A stretch of 11,703 bases of DNA from Anaerolineales bacterium UBA877 (GTDB taxonomy: Bacteria > Chloroflexota > Anaerolineae > Anaerolineales > Villigracilaceae). Each line of letters opens with the position of its first letter. The stretch's first letter is position 1. The stretch is from contig DBFP01000044.1 of NCBI GenBank assembly GCA_002294405.1, forward strand, positions 1 to 11,703, in the 5' to 3' direction. Below the pieces are notes generated by a model. That model saw nothing but the letters and a program-made list of their open reading frames with translations, was not told the origin of the DNA and ran no database searches. Positions 1 through 7,500 of this stretch are shown piece after piece. Position numbers and translations under genes: made by a program.

Positions 1-138
1 TCCCGAACCCAGTCCAAATTGAACGCTCTGGGGGTGCCAATCTTCACGCATTTCAAAGAAAGAGGTATTCGATCTGGAATGGTGGAAGTGAATTTTCCAA
101 TTCCATACCCAATCATCACAATTCAATTATTAAATTAA
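1..138 (+). CDS. C-terminal fragment of an unidentified protein (partial, cut by window edge)
   Basis: Frame 1 is open from the first base for 45 codons and stops at TAA 136-138, directly before the hairpin at 143-164. The translation ends in a hydrophobic stretch, PIPYPIITIQLL, with GVPIFTHFKERG upstream. I do not recognise the family. A second plus frame (frame 3) is also open across this stretch. Frame 1 is preferred because its composition looks protein-like and it ends just before the terminator stem, as a gene convergent with the minus-strand cluster would. Only 138 bases are visible, so this is a weak call. Confidence 0.35.
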   Translation, partial: SRTQSKLNALGVPIFTHFKERGIRSGMVEVNFPIPYPIITIQLLN

Positions 139-164
139 AAAAGCCCTCCCAAGCGTGGGAGGGC
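137..164 (-). terminator. Rho-independent terminator of the minus-strand cluster
   Basis: A perfect 9-bp stem (GCCCTCCCA 143-151 with TGGGAGGGC 156-164) closes a 4-nt loop. Read on the minus strand it is followed at once by six T residues (A-run 137-142 on plus). It lies 23 bp past the molbindin stop codon, so it ends that transcript. On the plus strand there is no T-run after the stem, so termination in that direction would be weak. Confidence 0.9.
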
Positions 165-187
165 CAAGCTTCAATACGGATTAATCT

Positions 188-397
188 TTAATCAACTCCG
201 ATCATCACGCTTGAGGCTTTGATCACTGCATAAGCCTCCTTGCCTTCCTTCAGCCCAAGAGACTCCACCGATCCATTGGTGATAATGGAAACTATTTGTT
301 CTCCACCGGATAGCTGAATGGTGACCTCGGCATTGACCGCCCCGCGAACGATCTTAATCACTTTTCCCTGCAACATATTTCGAGCACTTAGTTTCAT
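188..397 (-). CDS. Molbindin: Mop/TOBE-domain molybdate- or tungstate-binding protein
   Basis: A 69-residue protein made of a single Mop (TOBE) domain, beginning SARNMLQGKVIKI and continuing through RGAVNAEVTIQL, ITNGSVESLGLKEG and a final KASSVMIGVD. This is the classic layout of the small cytoplasmic molbindins (MopII type), which assemble into oligomers that store or buffer molybdate or tungstate oxyanions. The length is typical of single-domain members. The ATG is preceded by a good Shine-Dalgarno, AAAGGAG, about 9 nt upstream. Part of that site (GGAG) falls in a weak 5-bp stem, ATCTC/GAGAT, in the leader. It is the last gene of the minus-strand cluster, 118 bp after the radical SAM gene. 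That gap contains TATAAT-like boxes but no convincing -35, so it may have its own promoter. Its presence suggests the cell uses Mo or W enzymes, none of which is visible here. Confidence 0.9.
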   Translation of the reverse strand: MKLSARNMLQGKVIKIVRGAVNAEVTIQLSGGEQIVSIITNGSVESLGLKEGKEAYAVIKASSVMIGVD

Positions 398-515
398 ATA
401 ATCGATCTCCTTTCACAAGAGATTTTATTATACTCCTCCCGAAAACAATCGATTCTGGAAACATCGATCATCCAGGATACATTATATGGAAGCTGTTTGC
501 GACGCAGGCTACAAA

Positions 516-1550
516 TCAGACTCGGCTTATGCGTTGTTTCAGGAAAGGTTCTACTTCCATTAGCGAGCCGTAACAGACCTGCGCAGAAGCCTTACACCCG
601 CCCTGGCATTCCTGCCGCCGGCAGCAATCTATACAATAACCGGGAATGGCAGTGGTGAAGGCGGACATATTTCGGGAATTTATCAGATCGGCGAAGGATT
701 CTTCGAACAGATTCCCCAAGATAACATCTGTATGATTGCATGGCCGGAGGTTTCCCAGAGAATCGAGGGCATAATAAGCTCGTTCACTCCCTGCGGCGCA
801 AAACCCAAAATTCAGATGCGGATAACGGCTAATATCGATGAGGCACGGCTGGATGGGGATAGAGCATGATATGGGGAGGTTGAATTCCATCGAGGCGGCA
901 TCAGCTACAGCCAGCGCGTCTCGAACCTGATCGACAGAGGGAAGCAACCCGGCAATATTGTTTCGGCCGCGTCCACCCGGGTTGAAACGGTTCAGCATTA
1001 TGGCGCGGGCTCCAAATGAGAAAGCGAGGCGAATGCTCTGGTGCAGGTGTTCAATATTCTTGCGTGTAGCTACGAAGGCAGCAACGAATTTTCCTCTTTG
1101 CAGGCGAACATTGGTCATTGCAGACAGCACCGCATCCCAGGCTCCAGGAGCTCCGGATAATCCATCATGCACCGCCCTCTTGTGGCTGAGAAGAGGCAGC
1201 TCGAATAATCCCACACCGAGTTGTATGCATGATGCTGCCCTTGACTCATCGAGTAATCGTCCATTGCTAATCACTGTCACCTGAACATGCCGGTTGAGGA
1301 GAAACTCCAATATTTCTGGCAGATCATGCCGCAATAAAGGTTCTCCCCCCGTAAGCGTAACATGATGGCAGATGGTTTCATCCAGGGCTTTCGAAAGCAG
1401 GCTTAGGGTCAGGGAGGTATTTAGTTCACCCCTGGGATAAGAGGAACGATTCCCTGGTTGCCAGACATTGTAACAATGCAGGCAGGCATGGTTGCAATCC
1501 TGGGTGACTTCGAAAATGATGGATTGGATTCTGGGACGGGAGACAGTCAT
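516..1550 (-). CDS. Radical SAM/SPASM peptide- or protein-modifying enzyme
   Basis: A 344-residue radical SAM enzyme. The N-terminal CxxxCxxC motif (C19, C23, C26 in CNHACLHC) binds the SAM-cleaving 4Fe-4S cluster, and TGGEP (67-71) contacts SAM. The C-terminus carries a complete seven-cysteine SPASM signature: C251-x14-G266-x4-C271, then C306-x2-C309-x5-C315-x3-C319, then C326. Such domains bind two auxiliary 4Fe-4S clusters, and most characterised members modify ribosomal peptides or proteins (sactipeptide maturases, anaerobic sulfatase-maturing enzymes, PqqE). No RRE or PqqD-like recognition domain is fused at either end. The ATG overlaps the stop of the upstream Tat lipoprotein by 4 nt (ATGA) and has no clear Shine-Dalgarno of its own, so it should be translated by coupling. 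That makes the lipoprotein the most likely substrate or partner. Family and cluster chemistry are firm; the substrate is inferred. Confidence 0.9.
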   Translation of the reverse strand: MTVSRPRIQSIIFEVTQDCNHACLHCYNVWQPGNRSSYPRGELNTSLTLSLLSKALDETICHHVTLTGGEPLLRHDLPEILEFLLNRHVQVTVISNGRLLDESRAASCIQLGVGLFELPLLSHKRAVHDGLSGAPGAWDAVLSAMTNVRLQRGKFVAAFVATRKNIEHLHQSIRLAFSFGARAIMLNRFNPGGRGRNNIAGLLPSVDQVRDALAVADAASMEFNLPISCSIPIQPCLIDISRYPHLNFGFCAAGSERAYYALDSLGNLRPCNHTDVILGNLFEESFADLINSRNMSAFTTAIPGYCIDCCRRQECQGGCKASAQVCYGSLMEVEPFLKQRISRV

Positions 1551-2245
1551 TTGGTTGTCAGCAGGCTGATGATAAATTGGGCAGCGGATTTGGCTTCCGG
1601 TGTGATATTCAACTCCTGGTTTTCAAAGGTCGGATAGGCCTGACCTTGAGCCTGCCATTCGGAGATAATGCGATCATACAAGCTGGCAACTTCGGCATCT
1701 GTCATGGCATAGAAAGCCATGTCCTTTTCCAGCGCTGCCCTTGCTTTTGCCAGGGTGTTTGGATCGATTGTATTTTCATCGGCTATCTTCCCCAAGATCT
1801 CAGACTGCTGGACAAGAATTCCCGCACTCACGGGGGCAAAATCCACAATTACCGGCTCATAACACGTGATTGGAGCATATGAACGCCAAACGTGGTAGAT
1901 GGCGGCATCGTAGGCTTCCTGGACCAGGTCAGCCACCGTGGAGCTGAGTTCCCCTGAAGCTACCAGCTCATCCAAAGCCTTGCGATGCTCGACCATTAAT
2001 TCCTTCCCAAATTCGTTTTCGGCATTTCCCTCTCCGGCATCTTGCTGGGTTACCTGGGCGAGTTCACCATAACTCAGCCAACTGTGCCGTAATCTTTCTC
2101 TGGGGAATAACAGACCTGCCGGGGTTGGAGTGGATCGCATGGGTATGTAACATGAGACTGGCAGGGGGATCCGGCAGCTTGTCAGAGCCAGCGAAGCCAC
2201 CGAAACGCCGACCACTTTCATAAAATCACGGCGGGAGACACTCAA
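1547..2245 (-). CDS. Tat-exported lipoprotein, candidate substrate of the adjacent radical SAM enzyme
   Basis: A 232-residue protein of unrecognised family. It opens MSVSRRDFMK, a textbook twin-arginine signal (S-R-R-D-F-M-K, residues 4-10). A hydrophobic stretch and a lipobox L-T-S-C (21-24) follow, so it should be exported folded by Tat and anchored through lipidated Cys24. The mature part has only two other cysteines, C32 and C128. Each sits in the same heptad, P-V-S-C-Y-I-P (29-35) and P-I-T-C-Y-E-P (125-131). The rest looks alpha-helical and acidic. The start is TTG at 2245, because a strong AAAGGAGGT (2251-2259) lies 6 nt upstream; a TTG nine codons further out would read through that site. 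The gene lies 67 bp after the GNAT-like gene and overlaps the radical SAM start by 4 nt. Tat carries pre-folded proteins, which fits cytoplasmic modification before export. Function is unknown. Confidence 0.82.
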   Translation of the reverse strand: MSVSRRDFMKVVGVSVASLALTSCRIPLPVSCYIPMRSTPTPAGLLFPRERLRHSWLSYGELAQVTQQDAGEGNAENEFGKELMVEHRKALDELVASGELSSTVADLVQEAYDAAIYHVWRSYAPITCYEPVIVDFAPVSAGILVQQSEILGKIADENTIDPNTLAKARAALEKDMAFYAMTDAEVASLYDRIISEWQAQGQAYPTFENQELNITPEAKSAAQFIISLLTTK

Positions 2246-2312
2246 GGGACACCTCCTTTGAAAATTCGTCAATCCTATTGAATCAAACGCTGGGAAAAGG
2301 AGGAATGTTCCG

Positions 2313-3425
2313 CTAGATTTTCATCTCGTATACACGGTATCGTCTAGATGGTGTACACCCAAGTTTCTTGATGGCATTGACCATCGGCCAGTTGTCCTCC
2401 AGGACGTAATTTATTTCCATCCACGTATCCGGAGTATATAGGGTTTCGTGCATTGCGCGATACAGCAGGCTGTCCACAGCCTTTCCCTGGTATTCAGGAA
2501 TCACCCCCAAGGCAAACATGCGGTACCGCCGCAGGCGCGGGATACCCATGAGGAGTTTGATGAAGCCGAAAGGGAACAAGCGCCCATTCAACCCCCTGAG
2601 CAGGGTGTTGACATCCGGCAAGGTGATGGCAAACCCGATGGGTTTACCGCTCGAGTCTTCTGCGAAAAGGACACCCTTGGGTTGGATGATCGGCTTCATG
2701 TCGCGAGCCATTGCCCGAACCTCCGCTTCGGTCACGGGCGAGAAACCCCAGTTGTCAATTATGGTGCTGTTGGCAAGCTCGATGATGACTTTAACCTCCT
2801 CGTCATAATGCTTCATATCCAACTGCCGAATGCGAACCTTGTAGCGCTTTTGGACTGCGTCAGTCAGGCGCAGGATGCGCTCCGGCACCCGGTAACCTTC
2901 CTTCGCTGAGATATACCAGCAGAGGAGATCCTTGACTTTTTCCAAACCAAATTTGCCAAAATCTTCGGCATAATAGGAGGGATTATATGGAGCCATAACA
3001 ACCGGTGAAGGGGTGAAGCCTTCCACAACCAGACCCCATTCCTGCGAAACAAAAGTCCATGGACCGCGCATGCAGGTGCACTTTTTATCATGCAGCCAAT
3101 CACAAGCCGCTTCGAGCAGGAGTCGGGCAGCCCGGGGATTCTGAAGGCATTCATAGTATCCAAAAAGCCCAATGCGCTCCTTCCAGAAATCCACGGCAAG
3201 ATGATCAATGAATGCCGCGATACGACCGATTGCCTGTCCACCGTCTTCGAGTAAAAACAACTGCCACTCGCAGTGATCGAGCAGGGGATTGCGCTGCGGG
3301 TCAAATTGACCATGTTGTTCATCGCGCAAGGGCGGCACCCATACCGGATCATGCTGGTAGAGTTTGTAGGGGAGGTCTATGAAGGTCGTATGATCTTTTT
3401 TTGTGGTGACAGGGCGGATATTCAT
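2313..3425 (-). CDS. GNAT-like (YghO-type) putative N-acetyltransferase
   Basis: A 370-residue protein that looks like two acyltransferase-type halves. The N-terminal half has the conserved opening seen in this family: IRPV near residue 3, YKLYQHDPVWVPPL at 20-33, then GRIAAFID (67-74) and GLFGYYEC (86-93). The middle has a conserved VVEGF...PVVMAPYNP block (133-149). The C-terminal half has a GNAT motif-A-like segment, LGVIPEYQGKAVD (306-318), where QGKA stands in for the usual Q/R-x-x-G-x-G/A acetyl-CoA pyrophosphate loop in degenerate form. The substrate is unknown and activity is unproven. ATG 3425 has a GAGGAA Shine-Dalgarno about 7 nt upstream. It starts 11 bp after the metallopeptidase stop, so the two are probably cotranscribed. 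Confidence 0.78.
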   Translation of the reverse strand: MNIRPVTTKKDHTTFIDLPYKLYQHDPVWVPPLRDEQHGQFDPQRNPLLDHCEWQLFLLEDGGQAIGRIAAFIDHLAVDFWKERIGLFGYYECLQNPRAARLLLEAACDWLHDKKCTCMRGPWTFVSQEWGLVVEGFTPSPVVMAPYNPSYYAEDFGKFGLEKVKDLLCWYISAKEGYRVPERILRLTDAVQKRYKVRIRQLDMKHYDEEVKVIIELANSTIIDNWGFSPVTEAEVRAMARDMKPIIQPKGVLFAEDSSGKPIGFAITLPDVNTLLRGLNGRLFPFGFIKLLMGIPRLRRYRMFALGVIPEYQGKAVDSLLYRAMHETLYTPDTWMEINYVLEDNWPMVNAIKKLGCTPSRRYRVYEMKI

Positions 3426-3436
3426 TCTACTTCCTC

Positions 3437-4108
3437 TTAAATGGTTAGATACTTGCCGTTCTGCTTGAGCCAGCGGACATATGTTTTATATTCTGGCATG
3501 TACTCGCCCACCATCTGCCAAAATGCCCTGGAGTGATTTTTTACCCGGGTGTGAACCAGTTCATGAAGCACCACGTAATCCACTATTTCCAGCGGTGCCA
3601 TCAATAGGCGCCATGTGAAACTGAGCGTTCCGCTGGTGCTGCAGGACCCCCAACGGGTGCGGGCGGAAGTGATGCGGATTTTTTTATAGGCAAACAAATC
3701 AGGTTTTGCCCAGGAGGCAACGCGCCCGGAAATCACTTCACGGGAGCGATCTTTATACCATTGGGAGAAGACTTGGCTGGCTTTGGGGAGAAAAGTTTTG
3801 GATAAAAGGAACGTGTTATTTCTGAAAGACAAGGCGGGTCGCCCGGGAGTAACAACCTTCAACGGAAATTCTTTCCCCAGATAAAGGAAAGTTTCTCCAT
3901 TGCGAAAATTTTTTTTGGGAGGCGGCGGGGAGCCTTTTGCCTGGGCTTGTTTTCTGCGGATCCAATCCGCATGATCTTGAATGAATTCCCGGATGTGCAA
4001 GTTTGATGCCCTGAGCGGGGCGCGAACCATCAGCGTTCCGTCAGGTTGAATAATCACCGCAATTGTCTTTCTTTTGGAACGGACTAGACGGTCGATGGCG
4101 ATGGACAT
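3437..4108 (-). CDS. YgjP/WLM-type zinc metallopeptidase (DUF45, M48-like)
   Basis: A 223-residue protein of the YgjP-like family. The C-terminal half carries the hallmark RWGSCS (residues about 152-157), then SFTWRLLMAP, the zinc-binding HELVH (182-186: H182, E183, H186) and a third likely ligand in NHS (H192). PEY and WLKQNGKYL follow near the end. The N-terminal half is the family's beta-rich region. This is a cytoplasmic minigluzincin-like metalloprotease fold; no physiological substrate can be read from the sequence. ATG 4108 is preferred; a GTG one codon upstream (4111) is possible. There is no obvious Shine-Dalgarno. Instead an extended -10 element ends 7 nt before the ATG, so the message may be leaderless. 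It heads the minus-strand cluster, 11 bp before the GNAT-like gene. Confidence 0.88.
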   Translation of the reverse strand: MSIAIDRLVRSKRKTIAVIIQPDGTLMVRAPLRASNLHIREFIQDHADWIRRKQAQAKGSPPPPKKNFRNGETFLYLGKEFPLKVVTPGRPALSFRNNTFLLSKTFLPKASQVFSQWYKDRSREVISGRVASWAKPDLFAYKKIRITSARTRWGSCSTSGTLSFTWRLLMAPLEIVDYVVLHELVHTRVKNHSRAFWQMVGEYMPEYKTYVRWLKQNGKYLTI

Positions 4109-4115
4109 CACCGGA

Positions 4116-4124
4116 AGTATACCA
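4116..4124 (-). promoter_or_regulatory. Extended -10 promoter element of the metallopeptidase gene
   Basis: On the minus strand TGG-TATACT (plus 4116-4124) matches an extended -10 box. The ATG at 4108 begins 8 nt after the box, where transcription would be expected to start. No -35 match is seen 16-18 nt upstream. This is inferred from sequence only. Confidence 0.4.
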
Positions 4125-4162
4125 AAATGGAAAATGATATTATTGCATGGGGGAGAGCTGTT

Positions 4163-4189
4163 AAAGAAAAACCTGCACCAAGGCAGGTT
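4163..4189 (-). terminator. Rho-independent terminator of the tRNA gene
   Basis: A 7-bp stem AACCTGC (4170-4176) with GCAGGTT (4183-4189) closes a 6-nt loop. On the minus strand it is followed by TTTTTCTTT. It lies about 57 bp downstream of the tRNA 3' end and separates the tRNA transcript from the metallopeptidase gene. Confidence 0.85.
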
Positions 4190-4245
4190 GTTAAGATAAG
4201 ATAAATTTCGCGAAATTATTGTGAATCAACCATATAATGGATGAG

Positions 4246-4317
4246 TGGCGAAGGTGGGATTTGAACCCACAACCTAGGGATTATGATGCCCTTGCTCTGC
4301 CGTTGAGCTACCTCGCC
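4246..4317 (-). tRNA. tRNA with anticodon CAU, probably elongator tRNA-Met
   Basis: The minus strand folds as a full cloverleaf. The acceptor is GGCGAGG/CUUCGCC (one G-U), the D stem GCUC/GAGC with a 7-nt loop holding G18-G19, and the T arm GUGGG-UUCAAAU-CCCAC; discriminator is A. The anticodon loop is AUCAUAA, placing CAU (plus 4283-4285) after U33. The CCA end is not encoded (next bases CUC). It is not initiator tRNA, since bases 1 and 72 form a G-C pair and the three-GC run is at 28-30, not 29-31. A lysidine-type tRNA-Ile2, which also has CAU in the gene, cannot be excluded. Oddity: positions 31/39 are C and U, which do not pair, and position 32 is A. Confidence 0.92.
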
Positions 4318-4328
4318 AGGCGCGCTAG

Positions 4329-4357
4329 ATGTTACTATGCGGGGGCATTTTTGTCAA
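4329..4357 (-). promoter_or_regulatory. Sigma-70-type promoter of the tRNA gene
   Basis: On the minus strand a perfect TTGACA (-35, plus 4352-4357) is followed after exactly 17 bp by TAACAT (-10, plus 4329-4334). The -10 box ends about 11 bp before the tRNA 5' end. It fires away from the rpoB promoter; the two -35 boxes are 50 bp apart. Confidence 0.75.
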
Positions 4358-4407
4358 CGATTTCGTGAAGATATGGACAAATCCAGAAAGATTGGTCATA
4401 TTTTTCC

Positions 4408-4436
4408 TTGACTTTGCATAATTGTGTCATTATAAT
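4408..4436 (+). promoter_or_regulatory. Strong sigma-70-type promoter of rpoB
   Basis: TTGACT (4408-4413), a 17-bp spacer, then a perfect TATAAT (4431-4436). Transcription should start near 4443, giving a leader of about 90 nt. The -35 box is embedded in TATTTTTCCTTGAC (4399-4412), which is repeated exactly at the rpsL promoter. Confidence 0.85.
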
Positions 4437-4462
4437 CAGGGTTTGCGTATTCGAAGCCTCAT

Positions 4463-4476
4463 CCCCCAGGTGGGGG
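4463..4476 (+). promoter_or_regulatory. GC hairpin in the rpoB leader
   Basis: CCCCC-AGGT-GGGGG forms a short 5-bp all-GC stem with a 4-nt loop, about 20 nt into the predicted rpoB leader. There is no T-run after it, so it is not a terminator. It may stabilise the mRNA or serve as a regulatory structure; the role is unknown. Confidence 0.4.
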
Positions 4477-4532
4477 TTGTTCATGCTGTTGAAATTACAT
4501 TCCACCCAGGGTTACAATTCCAGGAGTAAGCC

Positions 4533-7500
4533 ATGGCCTCTGTTTTACCCGAGAAGAATTATGCGCGTATCCCGGTCACTCTTTCCTTACCAAATCTCAT
4601 CGAAGTTCAACTTGATTCCTTTAAACGTTTAAAAGCAGAAGGATTGGGGGATCTCTTCCACGAAATATCACCAATTGAATCATACAACAAGGGAATGAAA
4701 TTATTCTTTCCCAGCCGCGGCCCGGAATCAAAACAATGGGGGCTGAAATATTGGTTTGGGGATCCGAAGCATAATATTGAAGAATGTGTCGAACGCGACC
4801 TGACTTATGCCAGCCCGCTGTACGTTTCGGTGCTGCTGGCCGGGGCGGACGTTCCAGAACCAATCAAGCAGGACATCTTTTTAGGTGATTTCCCTGAAAT
4901 GACAGATAAGGGGACGTTCATCATCAACGGGACTGAACGCGTGGTCGTCTCCCAGTTGATCCGCTCGCCTGGGGTCTATTTTGAGGCGCCCACAGACCGA
5001 TCCACCGGTCGACCGCTGGCGATGGCAAAACTCATTCCCGACCGCGGCGCTTGGATGGAATTCGAAACGCGAAAAAGCGATTACATCATCCTGAAATTCA
5101 ACCGCAAGCGGACGGTCCCGATCACAGTATTTCTCAGGGCGTTATCCGCGGTGGATGACGGCGAAAAAGGCAATTCGATCCTGAAATCTGGAACTGATGA
5201 GGAACTCATAAACCTCTTCAAGGATGTGGATACCAACCCGGAGCGGATGTTTGTTGCCTCCACTCTGCGGCAGGAACCCGAATGGGATACCACGGGTGGA
5301 TTATCGATTGCAGAAGCGGCATTGATTGAATTCTTTAAACGCATGCGCCCGGGGGATCCGGCAACATTGGATAATGCGCGTGCCTTCCTCGAAGAACAGT
5401 TGTTTGATCAGCGCCACTATGACCTGGAACGGGTGGGCCGGTACAAATTAAACCAAAAACTGGATTTACAAATTCCCATTCCTCACCGGACCGTGACCAA
5501 GGCTGACGTAATACGACTGCTCAGACGGATGATCCTCATAAATAATGGGATCGAACCACCGGATGATATAGACCATTTGGGCAACCGTCGGGTAAAGACG
5601 GTGGGGGAGCTGATCCAGAATAAACTGCGGATTGGACTGCGGCGCATGGAACGCGTAATCAAGGAACGCATGTCCATCCGCGACCAGGAACAGCTATCGC
5701 CGGTCACATTGGTAAATATTCGACCGGTGGTGGCTGCGCTGCGGGAATTCTTTGGCTCCAGCCAGCTTTCGCAGTTCATGGATCAAACCAATCCCCTTGC
5801 CGAGCTGCGACACAAACGTACCCTATCCGCCCTTGGACCGGGTGGATTGAGGCGCGAGCGTGCGGGTTTCGATGTACGCGATGTTCACCATTCTCATTAC
5901 GGGCGCATCTGTCCGATTGAAACCCCGGAAGGTCCAAACATTGGTTTGATCGGGCGCCTGGCATCGTTTGCACGCGTCAACGAATATGGCTTTATCGAAA
6001 CGCCTTATCGGCGCGTCATCAAGCAGGCGGCATGCAATGATCCGATGTTGGAGGGGCGCGCCTTGCGGGAAAATTTAACAGATTCCAAGACCGGGGAAGT
6101 ATTAATCAAGGCCGGAGAACGCATCACTTCCAAGATGACAAAGATGATCGCCAGGACCAAACGCGATGTGGCTCTGGTTCCATTTGTCTCGGATGAATTC
6201 GAATATTTATCTGCGGATGCAGAAGACAAGTATGTAATTGCCCAGGCAAACGCCGTCTTAACCGAGTCGCGCGAATTTGAAAATATGCGGATTTCGTGCC
6301 GCTATCACTCGGGTTTTATTTTCACCGCACCGGAAAACCTGGATTACATGGATGTCGCCCCCCACCAGGTGGTGGGCATCAGTGCGGCCTTGATTCCCTT
6401 CCTGGAACACGACGATGCCAACCGTGCTTTAATGGGTTCAAATATGATGGCCCAGGCAGTACCCTTGGTGCGTCCTGAAATTCCCATTGTCTCGACCGGC
6501 ATGGAACCTTATGCAGCCCTGGATTCAGGACAAGTGATCGTCGCTGAAGCGGGTGGAGATGTCATCTCGGTTACCGGTTCGTGCATTGTTGTAAAAGAGA
6601 AAGATTCAAGCACCCATACCTACAACCTGCGCAAATATCAACGCTCGAACCAGTCCACTTGTATTGACCAACGCCCTGCGGTAATCAAGGGGCAAGTCAT
6701 CCACAGTGGGGATATCATAGCCGATTCTTCCTCGACTGAAAGTGGAAAACTGGGTCTCGGGCAGAACATTACCGTTGCCTTCATGTCCTGGGAGGGTGCC
6801 AATTACGAGGATGCGATCGTAATTTCAGAACGCCTGGTCCAGGAAGATCGGTTCACTTCAATCCATATTGAAAAATATGAAGTTGAAGCCCGGGATACAA
6901 AGCTCGGACCGGAAGAAATAACGCGTGACATACCAAACGTGGGTGAGGATGCCATAAAAGATCTTGATGAGAGTGGCATCATTCGCATTGGCGCCGAAGT
7001 GGGACCAAATGACATCCTGGTTGGAAAGATCACACCCAAGGGTGAGAAAGAATTGACGCCTGAAGAGCGTCTCCTGCGGGCAATTTTTGGAGAGAAGTCG
7101 CGCGATGTTAAAGATACATCCCTGCGCATGCCGCACGGCGAGAGAGGCAAAGTTGTCGACGTGAAGGTTTTCACGCGCGAAGACAATGCTGATCTGTCAG
7201 CAGGTGTGGACATGATGGTCCGCGTATCCGTAGCCCAGCGTCGCAAGATCACTGCCGGAGATAAGATGGCCGGCCGCCACGGTAACAAGGGTGTGGTTTC
7301 GCGGGTGGTCCGAGAAGAAGATATGCCCTTCCTGGATGACGGCACCCCGGTGGATATCATTTTGAACCCGACCGGAGTCCCCGGGCGTATGAACCTTGGG
7401 CAGGTGCTGGAAGTTCATTTGGGGTGGGCTGCGCAAAAACTTGGTTTCCGGGCGATAACCCCCGTCTTCGATGGGGCTACTGAAGAGGAAATTGAGGCTG

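Noticed and set aside
2246..2272. Upstream TTG start for the Tat lipoprotein
   Set aside because: It would translate through the AAAGGAGGT site that serves the TTG at 2245 and would push the twin-arginine motif away from the N-terminus.
2448..2909. 153-codon plus-strand open frame opposite the GNAT-like gene
   Set aside because: Shadow of a well-conserved minus-strand gene; no Shine-Dalgarno and no family resemblance.
6803..7360. 185-codon open frame antisense to rpoB
   Set aside because: It lies wholly inside rpoB on the other strand, is Ser/Arg-rich as expected from reading codons backwards, and has no recognisable domain.
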